A stretch of DNA of 64,000 nt, taken from NCBI GenBank assembly GCA_045576455.1, contig JAZNGM010000013.1, positions 1 through 64,000 of the forward strand, read 5' to 3'. This document shows, one piece after another, positions 44,551 to 54,451 of this stretch; the first letter of the stretch is position 1, and the number at the start of each line of letters is the position of its first letter. The notes under the pieces were generated by a model. It saw only the letters and a list, made by a program, of their open reading frames with translations, did no database searches and was not told the DNA's origin. The DNA comes from RGIG4034 sp045576455. GTDB lineage: Bacteria; Bacillota; Clostridia; Lachnospirales; Lachnospiraceae. The position numbers and the translations under genes were made by a program.

Positions 44551-45750
44551 ATGATTAAAGTTGCAGTATTAGGATACGGTGTAGTAGGAAGCGGTATCGT
44601 AGATGTAATTATGACTAATAAGGAAGTAATCGAGAAAAGAATAGGGGATGAAATCAGCGTTGCGTATATTCTTGATCTCCGCAAATTTCCGGGAGATAAA
44701 TTTGAAAGCATTATAACCGATGATTATGAAGTTATTTTGAATGATAAATCCGTTAATATCGTGTGTGAAGCAATGGGTGGAGTAAATCCGGCATATGATT
44801 ATTCAAAACGTGCATTGCTTGCGGGAAAGAGCGTATGTACCTCTAATAAAGCAGTAGTTGCGGAGCATGGACCGGAGCTTATGGAAATTGCCAAGGAAAA
44901 CAGATGCCATTATCTGTTTGAAGCAAGTGTAGGTGGCGGTATTCCAATTATCCGTCCGTTAAACGAATCTTTAACACCGGAGCAGGTAGATGGTATTACC
45001 GGTATTTTGAACGGAACGACCAACTACATACTGACAAGAATGGAACGCGAAGGTTGTTCATACGATGAGGTGTTAAAAGATGCACAGGCATTAGGCTATG
45101 CCGAGAGAAATCCGGAAGCTGACGTGGAAGGATATGATGCGGCAAGAAAAATAGCTATTTTATCTTCGATTGCCTATGGAAAAACAGTAGATTATAAAGA
45201 ATGCCTTACAGAAGGTATTACCAAGATTACAACCAATGATTTCGCGTACGCAGCTAAGATGAATGCAACCATTAAGCTTTTTGGTATCAGTAAGCGTGTG
45301 GATAACGAATATTATGTCATGGTAGCGCCATTTATGGTTTTTGCAGGACATCCTTTATATACCGTTAATGATGTAATGAACGGTATTCTGGTGCATGGAA
45401 ATACATTAGGAGAGGTTATGTTCTACGGAAGCGGTGCAGGTAAGCTCCCGACAGCGAGTGCAGTAGTATCCGACATTGTAGAAATTGCCCGCAATTTGGG
45501 AAGGGTGTTACCATGTGACTGGTCTAAGGAGAAGCTTACCATTGCAAGTCCTGACGGATTGTCAAGAAAGTTCTTTGTACGTACGAACGCATCAAAGGCA
45601 GAGGTCGGGGAAGTATTCGGTAAGGTGGAATTCATTGATGCAGGTATTGCGGATGAAGTCGGATTTGTTACAGAAGTAATGACGGAAAAAGAAGCAAAGG
45701 CTTTGGCAGCAAAGGTAAATGCGGTAAGCTTTATCAGAATGGAGCTTTAA
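44551..45750 (+). CDS. hom: Homoserine dehydrogenase
   Basis: 399 residues from the ATG at 44551; an earlier ATG at 44536 overlaps the GGAGG ribosome binding site and is unlikely. Features: NAD(P)-binding VAVLGYGVVGSGIV, the substrate region LFEASVGGGIPIIRPL and GILNGTTNYILTRM, and YAERNPEADVEGYDA. It reduces aspartate semialdehyde to homoserine. The protein has a short C-terminal region after the catalytic domain, in place of a complete classic ACT domain; the separate ACT protein upstream may supply regulation. Confidence 0.96.
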   Translation: MIKVAVLGYGVVGSGIVDVIMTNKEVIEKRIGDEISVAYILDLRKFPGDKFESIITDDYEVILNDKSVNIVCEAMGGVNPAYDYSKRALLAGKSVCTSNKAVVAEHGPELMEIAKENRCHYLFEASVGGGIPIIRPLNESLTPEQVDGITGILNGTTNYILTRMEREGCSYDEVLKDAQALGYAERNPEADVEGYDAARKIAILSSIAYGKTVDYKECLTEGITKITTNDFAYAAKMNATIKLFGISKRVDNEYYVMVAPFMVFAGHPLYTVNDVMNGILVHGNTLGEVMFYGSGAGKLPTASAVVSDIVEIARNLGRVLPCDWSKEKLTIASPDGLSRKFFVRTNASKAEVGEVFGKVEFIDAGIADEVGFVTEVMTEKEAKALAAKVNAVSFIRMEL

Positions 45751-45751
45751 T

Positions 45752-46963
45752 ATGGAAAATAAAAAGAAATATATAATTGTTCTCGCGGACGGAATGGCGG
45801 ATGAACCGATTAAGGAACTTTCGGGTAAGACACCGCTTGCGTATGCCAACACACCGGCGCTTGACAGCCTTAGTCCTAAGGCAGAGGTGGGTATGGTACA
45901 TACAATACCGGACGGAATGAAGCCGGGATCGGATACAGCCAATTTATCGGTCCTTGGATACGATCCTAAGAAATACTACTCAGGACGTTCCCCATTGGAA
46001 GCCTTAAGTATCGGTGTGCCGATGAAAGATACGGATATTGCAATCCGTTGTAATATTGTTACGATATCGGATGACGATGTTTTGTTTGAAGATAAAATCA
46101 TTATTGATCATAGCTCAAGTGAGATAAGCACAGAGGATTGCGCCGTGTTACTTGAAGCGGTAAAAAAAGAATTACAGGATGACATATTTAAGTTTTATGT
46201 GGGTACGAGCTACCGTCACTGTCTTATCTGGGATAAGGGAGAAGTTGTAGACCTCGTGGCACCGCATGATGTACTTACACAGACTATCGGACAGCATCTT
46301 CCTAAAGAAGAAAAACTCAGGGAAATGATGATAAAGAGTTATGAAATATTAAAGGATCATCCTATTAATATAGAACGTAAAAAACAAGGTTTAAACCCGG
46401 CGAACTGTTGTTGGTTCTGGGGTGCCGGTACAAAACCGATGCTTTCTTCTTTTGAAGAAAAAACAGGGAAAAAAGGACTTATGATTTCTGCCGTGGATTT
46501 ATTAAAAGGAATCGCGGTAGGGGCGAACATGGGTGTTAAAGAGGTAGAAGGCGCAAACGGCGGATTACATACCAATTATACCGGTAAGATGCAGGCTGCC
46601 CTTGACGGACTACTCAACGAAGGATATGACTTTGTCTATATTCATGTGGAAGCACCGGATGAAATGGGTCATCAGGGAAGCTATGAAAGAAAAGTAAAAG
46701 CCATTGAAAATATAGATGAATATATCATCGGACCACTTTCAAAAGCCTTGGATGAAAACAATATCGCTTACAGGATGTTGGTTCTTCCGGATCATCCGAC
46801 ACCGGTACGTCTTAGAACGCATACGGGAAACAGCGTACCGTATTTGTTATATGACAGCAAAGAGGCGGTTAATAATGCGTATGCTTATACGGAAGAAGAA
46901 GCTGCAAAAAGTGGTATTACCCTTAATGAAGGACATAAATTAATTGATAGATTGTTACAATAA
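45752..46963 (+). CDS. ApgM-type phosphoglycerate mutase-like protein (possible homoserine kinase substitute)
   Basis: 403 residues of the archaeal-type cofactor-independent phosphoglycerate mutase family in the alkaline phosphatase superfamily. Metal and serine sites are in VLADGMADEP and GSDTANLSVLGYDP, with later HVEAPDEMGHQG and LPDHPTP. The gene begins one base after hom and is followed by aspartate kinase. Genes of this family sitting in threonine operons that lack thrB have been proposed to act as homoserine kinase. No thrB is visible here, so that role is plausible but unproven; a glycolytic mutase is the alternative. Confidence 0.85.
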   Translation: MENKKKYIIVLADGMADEPIKELSGKTPLAYANTPALDSLSPKAEVGMVHTIPDGMKPGSDTANLSVLGYDPKKYYSGRSPLEALSIGVPMKDTDIAIRCNIVTISDDDVLFEDKIIIDHSSSEISTEDCAVLLEAVKKELQDDIFKFYVGTSYRHCLIWDKGEVVDLVAPHDVLTQTIGQHLPKEEKLREMMIKSYEILKDHPINIERKKQGLNPANCCWFWGAGTKPMLSSFEEKTGKKGLMISAVDLLKGIAVGANMGVKEVEGANGGLHTNYTGKMQAALDGLLNEGYDFVYIHVEAPDEMGHQGSYERKVKAIENIDEYIIGPLSKALDENNIAYRMLVLPDHPTPVRLRTHTGNSVPYLLYDSKEAVNNAYAYTEEEAAKSGITLNEGHKLIDRLLQ

Positions 46964-46982
46964 TGAGGAGAGTTTTTTAGTG

Positions 46983-48302
46983 ATGAAAAAAGTAGTAAAG
47001 TTTGGTGGAAGTTCTCTTGCAAGTGCAAGTCAGTTTGAAAAAGTAGGACAAATTATCCGTTCGGATGTAAACCGTGTTTATGTTGTACCTTCTGCGCCGG
47101 GAAAGCGTGACAGCAAGGATACAAAAGTAACGGATATGTTATATCAGTGTTATGCTTTGGCAGAGGCAGGCAAGGATTTTAGCGAAGTATTGACTAAAAT
47201 TAAAGAAAGATATCAGGAAATCATTGATGGACTTTCTTTAAGCCTTTCCCTTCAAAAAGAATTTGCACAGATTGAAAAAGATTTTGTGGCTAAGGCCGGC
47301 GATAATTATGCAGCAAGCCGTGGTGAATTCTTAAATGGTAAGATTATGGCAGCATATTTGGATTTTGAATTTATTGATCCTGCAGATTATATTTTCTTTA
47401 AAGAAGATGGTCTGCTTGATATGGCAAAGACCGATGCAGTGTTAGGTGCTAAGCTTGCTGAGACACCGAAGGCTGTTATTCCGGGATTTTACGGTTCAAC
47501 ACCTGACGGTAAGGTAAAGACTTTCTCAAGAGGCGGTTCTGATGTAACCGGTGCCATTGTTGCAAGAGCAGCTAATGCAGATGTGTATGAAAACTGGACC
47601 GATGTATCCGGCATTCTTGTTGCTGACCCACGTCTTGTTAAGAATCCGGAAGGCATTGAGACAATTACTTACAGAGAACTCAGAGAGCTTGCATACATGG
47701 GCTTCAGTGTACTTCATGAAGATGCTATTTTCCCGGTAAGAAAAGCAGGTATTCCGATTAACATCCGTAATACCAATGCACCGGCTGACAGAGGTACATG
47801 GATTGTAGAGAGTACATTACAGAAATCCAAGTATACAATTACGGGTATTGCCGGTAAAAAAGGTTTCTGTGCCATCAATATAGAAAAAGACATGATGAAC
47901 TCTGAAATCGGATTTGGCAGAAAAGTACTTCAGGTATTTGAAGAAAACGGTATTTCTTTTGAACATGTTCCGTCAGGAATTGATACAATGTCCGTTTTTG
48001 TACATCAGACAGAGTTTGAAGAAAAAGAACAGAGCGTTATCAAGGGACTGCATAAAGCAGTAGACCCTGACAAGGTTGAACTCGAATCGGATCTTGCACT
48101 TATTGCAGTGGTAGGACGTGATATGAAATCTGCAAGAGGTACGGCAGGAAGAATATTTGCTGCATTATCCCATGCCAATGTAAATGTTAAGATGATTGAC
48201 CAGGGTTCTTCAGAGCTTAATATTATTATCGGTGTTAAGAACGAAGATTTTGAAACAGCAATTAAGGCTATATACGATATTTTTGTTGTGGTACAAATCT
48301 AA
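46983..48302 (+). CDS. lysC: Aspartate kinase
   Basis: 439 residues from the ATG at 46983; the GTG at 46980 is nearer to the GAGGAG (46965-46970) and is an alternative. Kinase motif KFGGSSLASASQFEKV, then SRGGSDVTGAIVA, and two ACT units near the end (IEKDMMNSEIGFGRK; VVGRDMKSARGTAGRIFAAL). It phosphorylates aspartate at the head of the lysine, threonine and methionine pathways. Downstream of hom and the apgM-like gene, it completes a small threonine-branch cluster. Confidence 0.95.
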   Translation: MKKVVKFGGSSLASASQFEKVGQIIRSDVNRVYVVPSAPGKRDSKDTKVTDMLYQCYALAEAGKDFSEVLTKIKERYQEIIDGLSLSLSLQKEFAQIEKDFVAKAGDNYAASRGEFLNGKIMAAYLDFEFIDPADYIFFKEDGLLDMAKTDAVLGAKLAETPKAVIPGFYGSTPDGKVKTFSRGGSDVTGAIVARAANADVYENWTDVSGILVADPRLVKNPEGIETITYRELRELAYMGFSVLHEDAIFPVRKAGIPINIRNTNAPADRGTWIVESTLQKSKYTITGIAGKKGFCAINIEKDMMNSEIGFGRKVLQVFEENGISFEHVPSGIDTMSVFVHQTEFEEKEQSVIKGLHKAVDPDKVELESDLALIAVVGRDMKSARGTAGRIFAALSHANVNVKMIDQGSSELNIIIGVKNEDFETAIKAIYDIFVVVQI

Positions 48303-48311
48303 AAAGGTGAT

Positions 48312-49064
48312 ATGATGGATGAACTATTCAGGAAAAGAATGAAAGACCTTGCGATGCAGGCGTATAACAAAGGAATATATACCTATTCTTCATTCTTGAG
48401 CGAAGCAGAGATTAGTGATATCTATGGAATGGAGCGTGAAATTGATTTTATCGGTTTCACGCTTTTTGGCGGTTTTGAAGATAGTACACGTAAGCTGGTG
48501 CGTTTTGGTTCTTTGGAGCAGCTGGGGTATGATGAAGCGTTTCCCATAAGCTGTGTTGAAATAGTGCCTGTTAATATGAAATTTGGTGAAGAACTGTCAC
48601 ATAGGGACTATCTGGGCGCATTGATGAATCTGGGGATTGAAAGAGATACCATAGGGGATATTCTTATTAAAAATAAAAATGCATATGTGTTTTGCCTTAA
48701 TAAAATAGCAGATTACATACTTAAAAACTTAGGAAAGGTGCGTCATACTTTTGTACGCGTTACGTGTACGGAACAAATTCCGGAGGATATTAAGTTAAGT
48801 CTTGCGGATGAGGTACTGCTCATAAGTTCTGAACGTATAGATACCATTGTGGCTCATTTTACAAAGCTTTCCAGAAATGCGGCGGTGGAACTGTTTAGGG
48901 AAAAAGCAGTGCTTGTAAACGGAAGAGTATATGAGAATAACAGCGGAATTCTAAAGGTCGGAGACATTGTATCCGTCAGGGGATATGGCAAAATGATTTA
49001 TGACGGCATTGAAACCACAACCAAAAAGGGAAAACTCAGGGTTAAGATAAAAAGATATCAGTAG
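48312..49064 (+). CDS. S4-domain RNA-binding protein, YlmH family
   Basis: 250 residues; starts at 48312 or 48315, with AAAGGTGAT just before. The N-terminal two thirds match the YlmH fold (LFRKRMKDLAMQAYNKG; IGFTLFGGFEDS) and residues about 180-245 are an S4 domain (LSRNAAVELFREKAVLVNGRV ... GDIVSVRGYG). YlmH binds stalled ribosomal complexes and is best known from the division gene cluster; here it is away from ftsZ and sepF. Confidence 0.9.
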   Translation: MMDELFRKRMKDLAMQAYNKGIYTYSSFLSEAEISDIYGMEREIDFIGFTLFGGFEDSTRKLVRFGSLEQLGYDEAFPISCVEIVPVNMKFGEELSHRDYLGALMNLGIERDTIGDILIKNKNAYVFCLNKIADYILKNLGKVRHTFVRVTCTEQIPEDIKLSLADEVLLISSERIDTIVAHFTKLSRNAAVELFREKAVLVNGRVYENNSGILKVGDIVSVRGYGKMIYDGIETTTKKGKLRVKIKRYQ

Positions 49065-49137
49065 AAGATATTCTTGATTATCTTAAACGTAAGCAATATA
49101 CTATTATTGCATGTAATATTTGGAAAGGGTTAGTCAG

Positions 49138-50772
49138 ATGGCAACTAAGAAAAGTGAAAGCTTTATAGTGCAGGCGGGTATTCTTGCCGCTGCGGGATTT
49201 GTTACCAAGATTATAGGAACTTTGTACCGTACACCGTTAACTGCCATTATCGGGAATGAAGGAAATGGCTATTATGGTGCTGCGTATTATGTGTATCTGA
49301 TTATCCTGACCGTTGCTTCTTACAGTATGCCTACTGCGATTTCCAAGATTATATCGGGTTATCTTGCGGATAAGCAGTACCGTAATGCACAAAGAGTGTT
49401 AAAATGTGCATTTATTTATGTTACGGTGGCAGGTATAATCGCAAGTGTTGTGTTGTTTTTCGGTGCGGATTTATTTCTGGAACCGAATTCTGCCATAGTA
49501 TTACGTGTTTTTGCACCAACGATTGTTATCTATGGTTATCTGGGTGTTCTTAGAGGTTATTTCCAGGCACACAGGACAATGGTACAGACATCTGTTTCGC
49601 AGATACTTGAGCAGATATTGAATGCCTTTGTCAGTGTATTCGGTGCATATTTTCTTACGAATATGGTTAAGGATGCCGATGCAACCAAGAAAGCAATATA
49701 CGGGGCGTGCGGAAGTGCGCTCGGTACGGGAAGCGGTGTGTTAATAGCCTTGCTTTTTATGTTGGGTATGTATTTATTAAACAGGAATATTATTAGGAAA
49801 CGGGTGGCGAAAGATACTACCCACGAACAGGAATCTTATAAAGTTATTTTTAAAGGACTTTTATGTATTGTTACACCTATTATTATTGCCTCCTGTATTT
49901 ACAATATGAATACGGTGGTGAACCAGACAGTATTTGTTAAGATTCTTATGAACATAAAGGATTTTACGGAATCCGGTGCATCTAAGTTATACGGAGTATA
50001 TTCGGGAAGAGTAGTTGTTATAGCCAATATCCCTGTCGCAATCGGTGCTGCAATGTCTTCTGCCATGATACCTACCGTGTCGTCACTTTTTGCCAAAAAC
50101 GATTTGGAATCCATTAACCAAAAAATAAGGGACGGCGTTAAAGCTACCATGCTGATATCCATACCGGCTGCAGTTGGACTTGCGGTACTTGCAGAGCCTA
50201 TCATGCTTCTTTTGCAGCCGACGAAGGAGTACTTTGACCTTGCGGTAAATTTACTGCGCTATATGAGCATAACCGTTATTTTTTATCAGATTTCCACAAT
50301 AAGTAACGGTGTTTTGCAGGGTATCGGTAAAGTGAACATACCGGTAATTAACTCGGCAATAGCGCTTATTGCCCAGACAGTTCTTATAATTCCGCTGTTA
50401 ATATTTACAGACCTCGGAACGTATACACTTGTTATTGCTACGGTATTTTATACGGTACTCATCAGTATGTTGAACCAGTTTAGTGTGCGTAGGCATACGG
50501 GATACCGGCAGGAAATACTTAAGACCTTTATAGCTCCTTTAGTATCGGCAGGCTTAATGGGAGCGGTTGCATGGTTAGTATATGATGTGATAGTTATGCT
50601 GAATATTCATTACTGTATTGGTTTGTTTGCTGCAATGGCATTTGCCGTGCCGGTGTATTTTATAGCCGTGCTTAAAGTGGCGGGAGTAACAGAAGCGGAG
50701 CTTATGCGTTTGCCTAAGGGAAGATTACTGGTAAAGGTGGCAGGCAAGCTTCATCTGGTGAAGAGAATATAA
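49138..50772 (+). CDS. SpoVB/MurJ-like lipid flippase (MVF/oligosaccharide family)
   Basis: 544 residues from the ATG at 49138 (AAAGGG upstream). About 14 hydrophobic segments. It opens FIVQAGILAAAGFVTKIIGTLYRTPLTAIIGNEGNGYYGAA-like, of which the first part matches the SpoVB/PST family. Such proteins flip lipid-linked wall precursors or polysaccharide units across the membrane. SpoVB is needed for spore cortex, but the family has many copies per genome, so the substrate is uncertain. Confidence 0.88.
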   Translation: MATKKSESFIVQAGILAAAGFVTKIIGTLYRTPLTAIIGNEGNGYYGAAYYVYLIILTVASYSMPTAISKIISGYLADKQYRNAQRVLKCAFIYVTVAGIIASVVLFFGADLFLEPNSAIVLRVFAPTIVIYGYLGVLRGYFQAHRTMVQTSVSQILEQILNAFVSVFGAYFLTNMVKDADATKKAIYGACGSALGTGSGVLIALLFMLGMYLLNRNIIRKRVAKDTTHEQESYKVIFKGLLCIVTPIIIASCIYNMNTVVNQTVFVKILMNIKDFTESGASKLYGVYSGRVVVIANIPVAIGAAMSSAMIPTVSSLFAKNDLESINQKIRDGVKATMLISIPAAVGLAVLAEPIMLLLQPTKEYFDLAVNLLRYMSITVIFYQISTISNGVLQGIGKVNIPVINSAIALIAQTVLIIPLLIFTDLGTYTLVIATVFYTVLISMLNQFSVRRHTGYRQEILKTFIAPLVSAGLMGAVAWLVYDVIVMLNIHYCIGLFAAMAFAVPVYFIAVLKVAGVTEAELMRLPKGRLLVKVAGKLHLVKRI

Positions 50773-50796
50773 TTGATACATGATATGTGATATAGA

Positions 50797-50845
50797 ATAT
50801 ATGAAAAAGCTTCGTGATTTTGTTTCACGAAGCTTTTTCATATAT
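50797..50845. terminator. Bidirectional terminator between flippase and CNNM gene
   Basis: A perfect 21-bp stem (50797-50817 with 50825-50845; core GAAAAAGCTTCGTGA), 7-base loop, with its own A and T runs inside the arms so that it works for both convergent genes. Confidence 0.92.
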
Positions 50846-50868
50846 TGCAATTATATATTCCGTTATGT

Positions 50869-52161
50869 TTATTCGGCTTCTTCCGGTTCTTTTTCATCCT
50901 CATCAACAGGAGGCTCCGGGAAGAAAATTCTAACCTTACGGATACGGTTGTCTTTGGCTTCTTCAACGACCAGACGGTATCCGTCGTCGGTGGTGGCTTC
51001 TTCGTTTTGTTCCGGAAGCTTATCAAGAAGCTCCATTACGATACCGCCGATGGAATCGTAATCTTCACTTTCAAAGGTACTGCCGATGGCATCATTTAAG
51101 TCATCCAGCTTCATATTACCTTCTACAACATATTCGAGATCACTTATTTTCTTAATGAGCTCTTTTTCGTCTTCATCAAATTCGTCACGGATTTCACCAA
51201 CAATTTCTTCAAGCAGGTCTTCCATGGTTATCATACCGACAGAAGCACCGTATTCATTAAGTACGATAGAAACGCTGGCAGATTTTTCACGCATTTCCAT
51301 AAGCAGGTCAGCGGTTTTTTTAAGTTCGTAAGTATAATGTACCGGACGAAGAATATCCTTGGCATGGAAACCACGTTTGTTTTCTACCAGTAAGAAATCT
51401 TTTATATTTACAATACCAATAATGTGGTCTTTGTCATTTTCAAAAATAGGAATTCGCGTATACATGTGTTCCTTGAACATGGAAAACAGTTCGTGATGCT
51501 TGGCATCGGCTTCAATACTTATCATATCTATACGCGGAATCATTACATCTCTTGCTACGGCATCCGAGAAGTCAAACACATTGTAAATCATTTCACGTTC
51601 TTCGGTTTCAATAACACCGTCTTCGTGACTAACGTCCACATAAGTTTTCAATTCATTTTCTGTCATCGCAGTTCTCTTTGAAGGGTCAATTCTCAATATT
51701 CTTAAGAAACAGTAAGATAGTTTGTCAACTACAAAAATGACCGGTGTCATAATGAACATCAGAGAATAGATAATGCGGGCATAGGAAAGCGCCATTTTTT
51801 CAGCATTATATGAAGCCCAGCTTTTTGGAGTAATCTCACCGAACATAAGAACAACGATAGTAAGAATACCGGTTGCCAGTCCTACATAGACATTACCGAA
51901 TAATGCAATTGTAAATGTTGTTACAAGGGATGACGCAGAGATATTTACAATGTTATTACCAATAAGAATTGCACTAAGCATTTTGCTGTAGTTCTGTACG
52001 ATTTTCTGCAATATAATGGCGCGTTTGTTTCCTTCGTCAGCAAGATTTTTGACTCTGACTTTGTTAACCATTGTCATTGCAGTTTCAGCAGAAGAAAAGA
52101 AAGCTGAAAGAATAAGTAAAATAAAAATAATTATCAGTTGTATGGCCGCGGGGGTATCCAC
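50869..52161 (-). CDS. CNNM/CorC-like transporter protein with CBS pair
   Basis: 430 residues from a GTG at 52161, with AAGGAG 12 bases upstream. The N-terminal about 190 residues form a CNNM (DUF21) membrane domain (IFILLILSAFFSSAETAMTMV). Then come two CBS domains (about 205-325: VMIPRIDMISIEAD; VSIVLNEYGASVGMITMEDLLEEIVGEI) and a C-terminal CorC_HlyC domain, ending in an acidic tail. Family members handle Mg2+ efflux or its control; the older name hemolysin C is misleading. Confidence 0.93.
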   Translation of the reverse strand: MDTPAAIQLIIIFILLILSAFFSSAETAMTMVNKVRVKNLADEGNKRAIILQKIVQNYSKMLSAILIGNNIVNISASSLVTTFTIALFGNVYVGLATGILTIVVLMFGEITPKSWASYNAEKMALSYARIIYSLMFIMTPVIFVVDKLSYCFLRILRIDPSKRTAMTENELKTYVDVSHEDGVIETEEREMIYNVFDFSDAVARDVMIPRIDMISIEADAKHHELFSMFKEHMYTRIPIFENDKDHIIGIVNIKDFLLVENKRGFHAKDILRPVHYTYELKKTADLLMEMREKSASVSIVLNEYGASVGMITMEDLLEEIVGEIRDEFDEDEKELIKKISDLEYVVEGNMKLDDLNDAIGSTFESEDYDSIGGIVMELLDKLPEQNEEATTDDGYRLVVEEAKDNRIRKVRIFFPEPPVDEDEKEPEEAE

Positions 52162-52318
52162 AGTTAATCATCACTCCTTTTTATAATATTAGATACGTGC
52201 AGTATCCTTTCTGTATGTATTAGAAATATACAGTAAAATAGATAGAATGTCAAGAATACCCATCGGCATAAAAGGGGACAGGGTGGAATATATATATTTC
52301 AAAAAGGAGGAAATAATT

Positions 52319-52723
52319 ATGAAAACAATGGAACAAAAAAGGAATAACAAGGGAATGGCGTATACTTCTAAAAAACGTTTTATCGGTATGATGAAATGTC
52401 TTCTTTTTTCTTACATTATAACGGGTGGTTTATTGTTGGTTTTGGCATTTATGTTATATCGGATGAATTTAAGCGAACAGGTGGTATCGGGGTGTATCAT
52501 AGGAATTTACATAGCGGCTTCTTTTACGGCGGGCTTTTTGGCGGGGAAAATACTTGAAAACCGTAAATTCATTTGGGGGTTAGTGGAAGGGCTTATGTAT
52601 TTCGGAGTGTTGGTTATTGTTTCCCTGATTGTGAATCATACAATTAATGATGTTACCAACGGACTGGTTACGGCATTTTGTATTTGCGGCGGAAGCGGAA
52701 TGCTTGGAGGTATGCTGAGCTAA
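52319..52723 (+). CDS. TIGR04086 family membrane protein
   Basis: 134 residues from the ATG at 52319, chosen because AAAAAGGAGG (52301-52310) lies eight bases upstream; the frame is open from 52247. Four membrane helices, with Gly-rich pairs (ASFTAGFLAGKILENRKFIWG; CICGGSGMLGGML). This family of unknown function is commonly found next to SCIFF in Clostridia, as here. Confidence 0.82.
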   Translation: MKTMEQKRNNKGMAYTSKKRFIGMMKCLLFSYIITGGLLLVLAFMLYRMNLSEQVVSGCIIGIYIAASFTAGFLAGKILENRKFIWGLVEGLMYFGVLVIVSLIVNHTINDVTNGLVTAFCICGGSGMLGGMLS

Positions 52724-52832
52724 ATAGCATTATTAATGAAAGGAAGGTATTGAAATACTTACGAAAATATGGTATACTCCTAAAAGTTATGATAGTTTGG
52801 CTATATGCCAATCACAATTAGGAGGCTTTATA

Positions 52833-52976
52833 ATGAAACATATTAAGACATTAAACACAAGAGATCTCAAGAAGTCTATGAAAAAGGGCGGTTGTGGTGA
52901 ATGCCAGACTTCCTGTCAGTCAGCTTGTAAGACATCCTGTACAGTAGGAAACCAGAGCTGCGAAAAAGTAAAATAA
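52833..52976 (+). CDS. SCIFF ribosomal peptide precursor
   Basis: 47 residues; AGGAGG before the ATG. The sequence MKHIKTLNTRDLKKSMKKGG is the leader, followed by a core with six cysteines at residues 21, 24, 28, 32, 36 and 43 (GCGECQTSCQSAC). This is the 'six cysteines in forty-five' peptide found in nearly all Clostridia, whose cysteines are joined by thioether bonds to neighbouring residues (a Thr in studied cases) by the adjacent radical SAM enzyme. The mature role is unknown. The gene is short and easily missed. Confidence 0.96.
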   Translation: MKHIKTLNTRDLKKSMKKGGCGECQTSCQSACKTSCTVGNQSCEKVK

Positions 52977-53002
52977 CAGACATAATAAAGAGAAGTATTC
53001 GT

Positions 53003-53027
53003 AAGCAGCGATGAACTATCGCTGCTT
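53003..53027 (+). other. Hairpin between SCIFF and its maturase gene
   Basis: AAGCAGCGAT (53003-53012), loop GAACT, ATCGCTGCTT (53018-53027): perfect 10-bp stem with no T tract. It may act as a partial terminator or 3' stabiliser, giving more peptide than maturase. Confidence 0.65.
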
Positions 53028-53053
53028 ATTATATGAAAGGAAATAATTTATTT

Positions 53054-54451
53054 ATGATACACCAGTATAAAAATAACGGGTATAACATCGTAATGGATGT
53101 GAACAGTGGAACGGTTCATGTAGTAGATGACATTGTTTATGATATTATCCCGATAGTGGAAGGTTTACTTAAAGAAAATATGGACAAGGAGCTTATCAAG
53201 GCTGCTATTTCTTTTATGGAAGATGTACCTTACAGCGCAGAGGAAGTGGAAGAGGCGTTGGATGAGATTTTTGAACTTAAAGATGCCGAGATGCTTTTTG
53301 TTGATGATATATATGAGAATTATATTGATTCTTTTAAAAACCGTGAAACCGTTGTTAAGGCACTGTGCCTTCATATAGCACATGATTGCAACCTGGCATG
53401 TAAGTATTGTTTTGCCGGAAAAGGTGAGTATAACGGACAGAAGGATATTATGAGCTTTGAGGTGGGTAAAAAAGCACTTGATTTCCTTGTAAAAGAAAGC
53501 GGAACCAGAAGAAACCTGGAAGTTGATTTCTTCGGCGGTGAACCGTTAATGAACTGGCAGGTAGTAAAGGATCTGGTGGCTTACGGAAGAAGTCTTGAGG
53601 AAGCCAATAATAAGAAATTCCGTTTTACCTTAACTACAAATGGTGTTTTGTTAAATGATGAGATTATTGAATTTGCTAATCGTGAGATGAGCAACATCGT
53701 TCTTAGTATAGACGGAAGAAAAGAAGTAAATGACTGCATGAGACCGCATAGAGGCGGTCAGGGAAGCTATGATGAAATCGTTCCTAAGTATATAAAGGTA
53801 GCAGAGAGCAGAAACCAGATGGATTATTACGTAAGAGGTACATTTACGCAGAATAATCTTGATTTTGCCAATGATGTTATGCATCTTGCAGACCTTGGCT
53901 TTAAACAGATTAGTGTTGAACCTGTTGTTGCACAGCCAACAGAGGAATATGCACTTAAGGAAGAGAATATTCCACAGCTTCTGGAAGAATATGACAAGCT
54001 TGCAAAAGAGATTATTAAGAGAAGAAAAGAAGGTAACGGCTTTAATTTCTTCCACTTTATGATTGATCTTGAGGGTGGTCCGTGTGTGGCAAAGCGCTTG
54101 AGCGGTTGCGGTTCCGGTACGGAATACCTTGCGGTAACCCCTTGGGGAGATTTATATCCATGCCATCAATTTGTCGGAAATACAGACTTCCTTTTAGGAA
54201 ATGTAGATACCGGCGTTACTAATACAGAGCTTAGGGATTCCTTTAAGCAATGTAATGTATACTCAAAGGAAAAGTGTAGGAATTGCTTTGCCAAGTTTTA
54301 CTGTAGTGGTGGTTGTGCTGCTAATTCTTATAATTTCCATGGAAATATTAATGATGCTTATGACTTGGGATGTGAATTGCAACGTAAAAGAGTGGAGTGT
54401 GCAATTATGATAAAAGCAGCCTTGGCGGATGAGCAGGAAGGGGAAGTGTAA
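53054..54451 (+). CDS. SCIFF radical SAM maturase (thioether-forming)
   Basis: 465 residues from the ATG at 53054; the family characteristically starts MIHQYK-NGYNIV, and the frame to 53033 has no binding site. The N-terminal part holds a peptide-recognition element, then the radical SAM motif CNLACKYCF (CxxxCxxC), and a SPASM domain with cysteines in CVAKRLSGCGSG, PCHQF, CNVYSKEKCRNCFAKFYCSGGC. It binds the SCIFF leader and links Cys thiols to acceptor alpha-carbons. The next gene, secDF, starts directly after its stop. Confidence 0.95.
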   Translation: MIHQYKNNGYNIVMDVNSGTVHVVDDIVYDIIPIVEGLLKENMDKELIKAAISFMEDVPYSAEEVEEALDEIFELKDAEMLFVDDIYENYIDSFKNRETVVKALCLHIAHDCNLACKYCFAGKGEYNGQKDIMSFEVGKKALDFLVKESGTRRNLEVDFFGGEPLMNWQVVKDLVAYGRSLEEANNKKFRFTLTTNGVLLNDEIIEFANREMSNIVLSIDGRKEVNDCMRPHRGGQGSYDEIVPKYIKVAESRNQMDYYVRGTFTQNNLDFANDVMHLADLGFKQISVEPVVAQPTEEYALKEENIPQLLEEYDKLAKEIIKRRKEGNGFNFFHFMIDLEGGPCVAKRLSGCGSGTEYLAVTPWGDLYPCHQFVGNTDFLLGNVDTGVTNTELRDSFKQCNVYSKEKCRNCFAKFYCSGGCAANSYNFHGNINDAYDLGCELQRKRVECAIMIKAALADEQEGEV

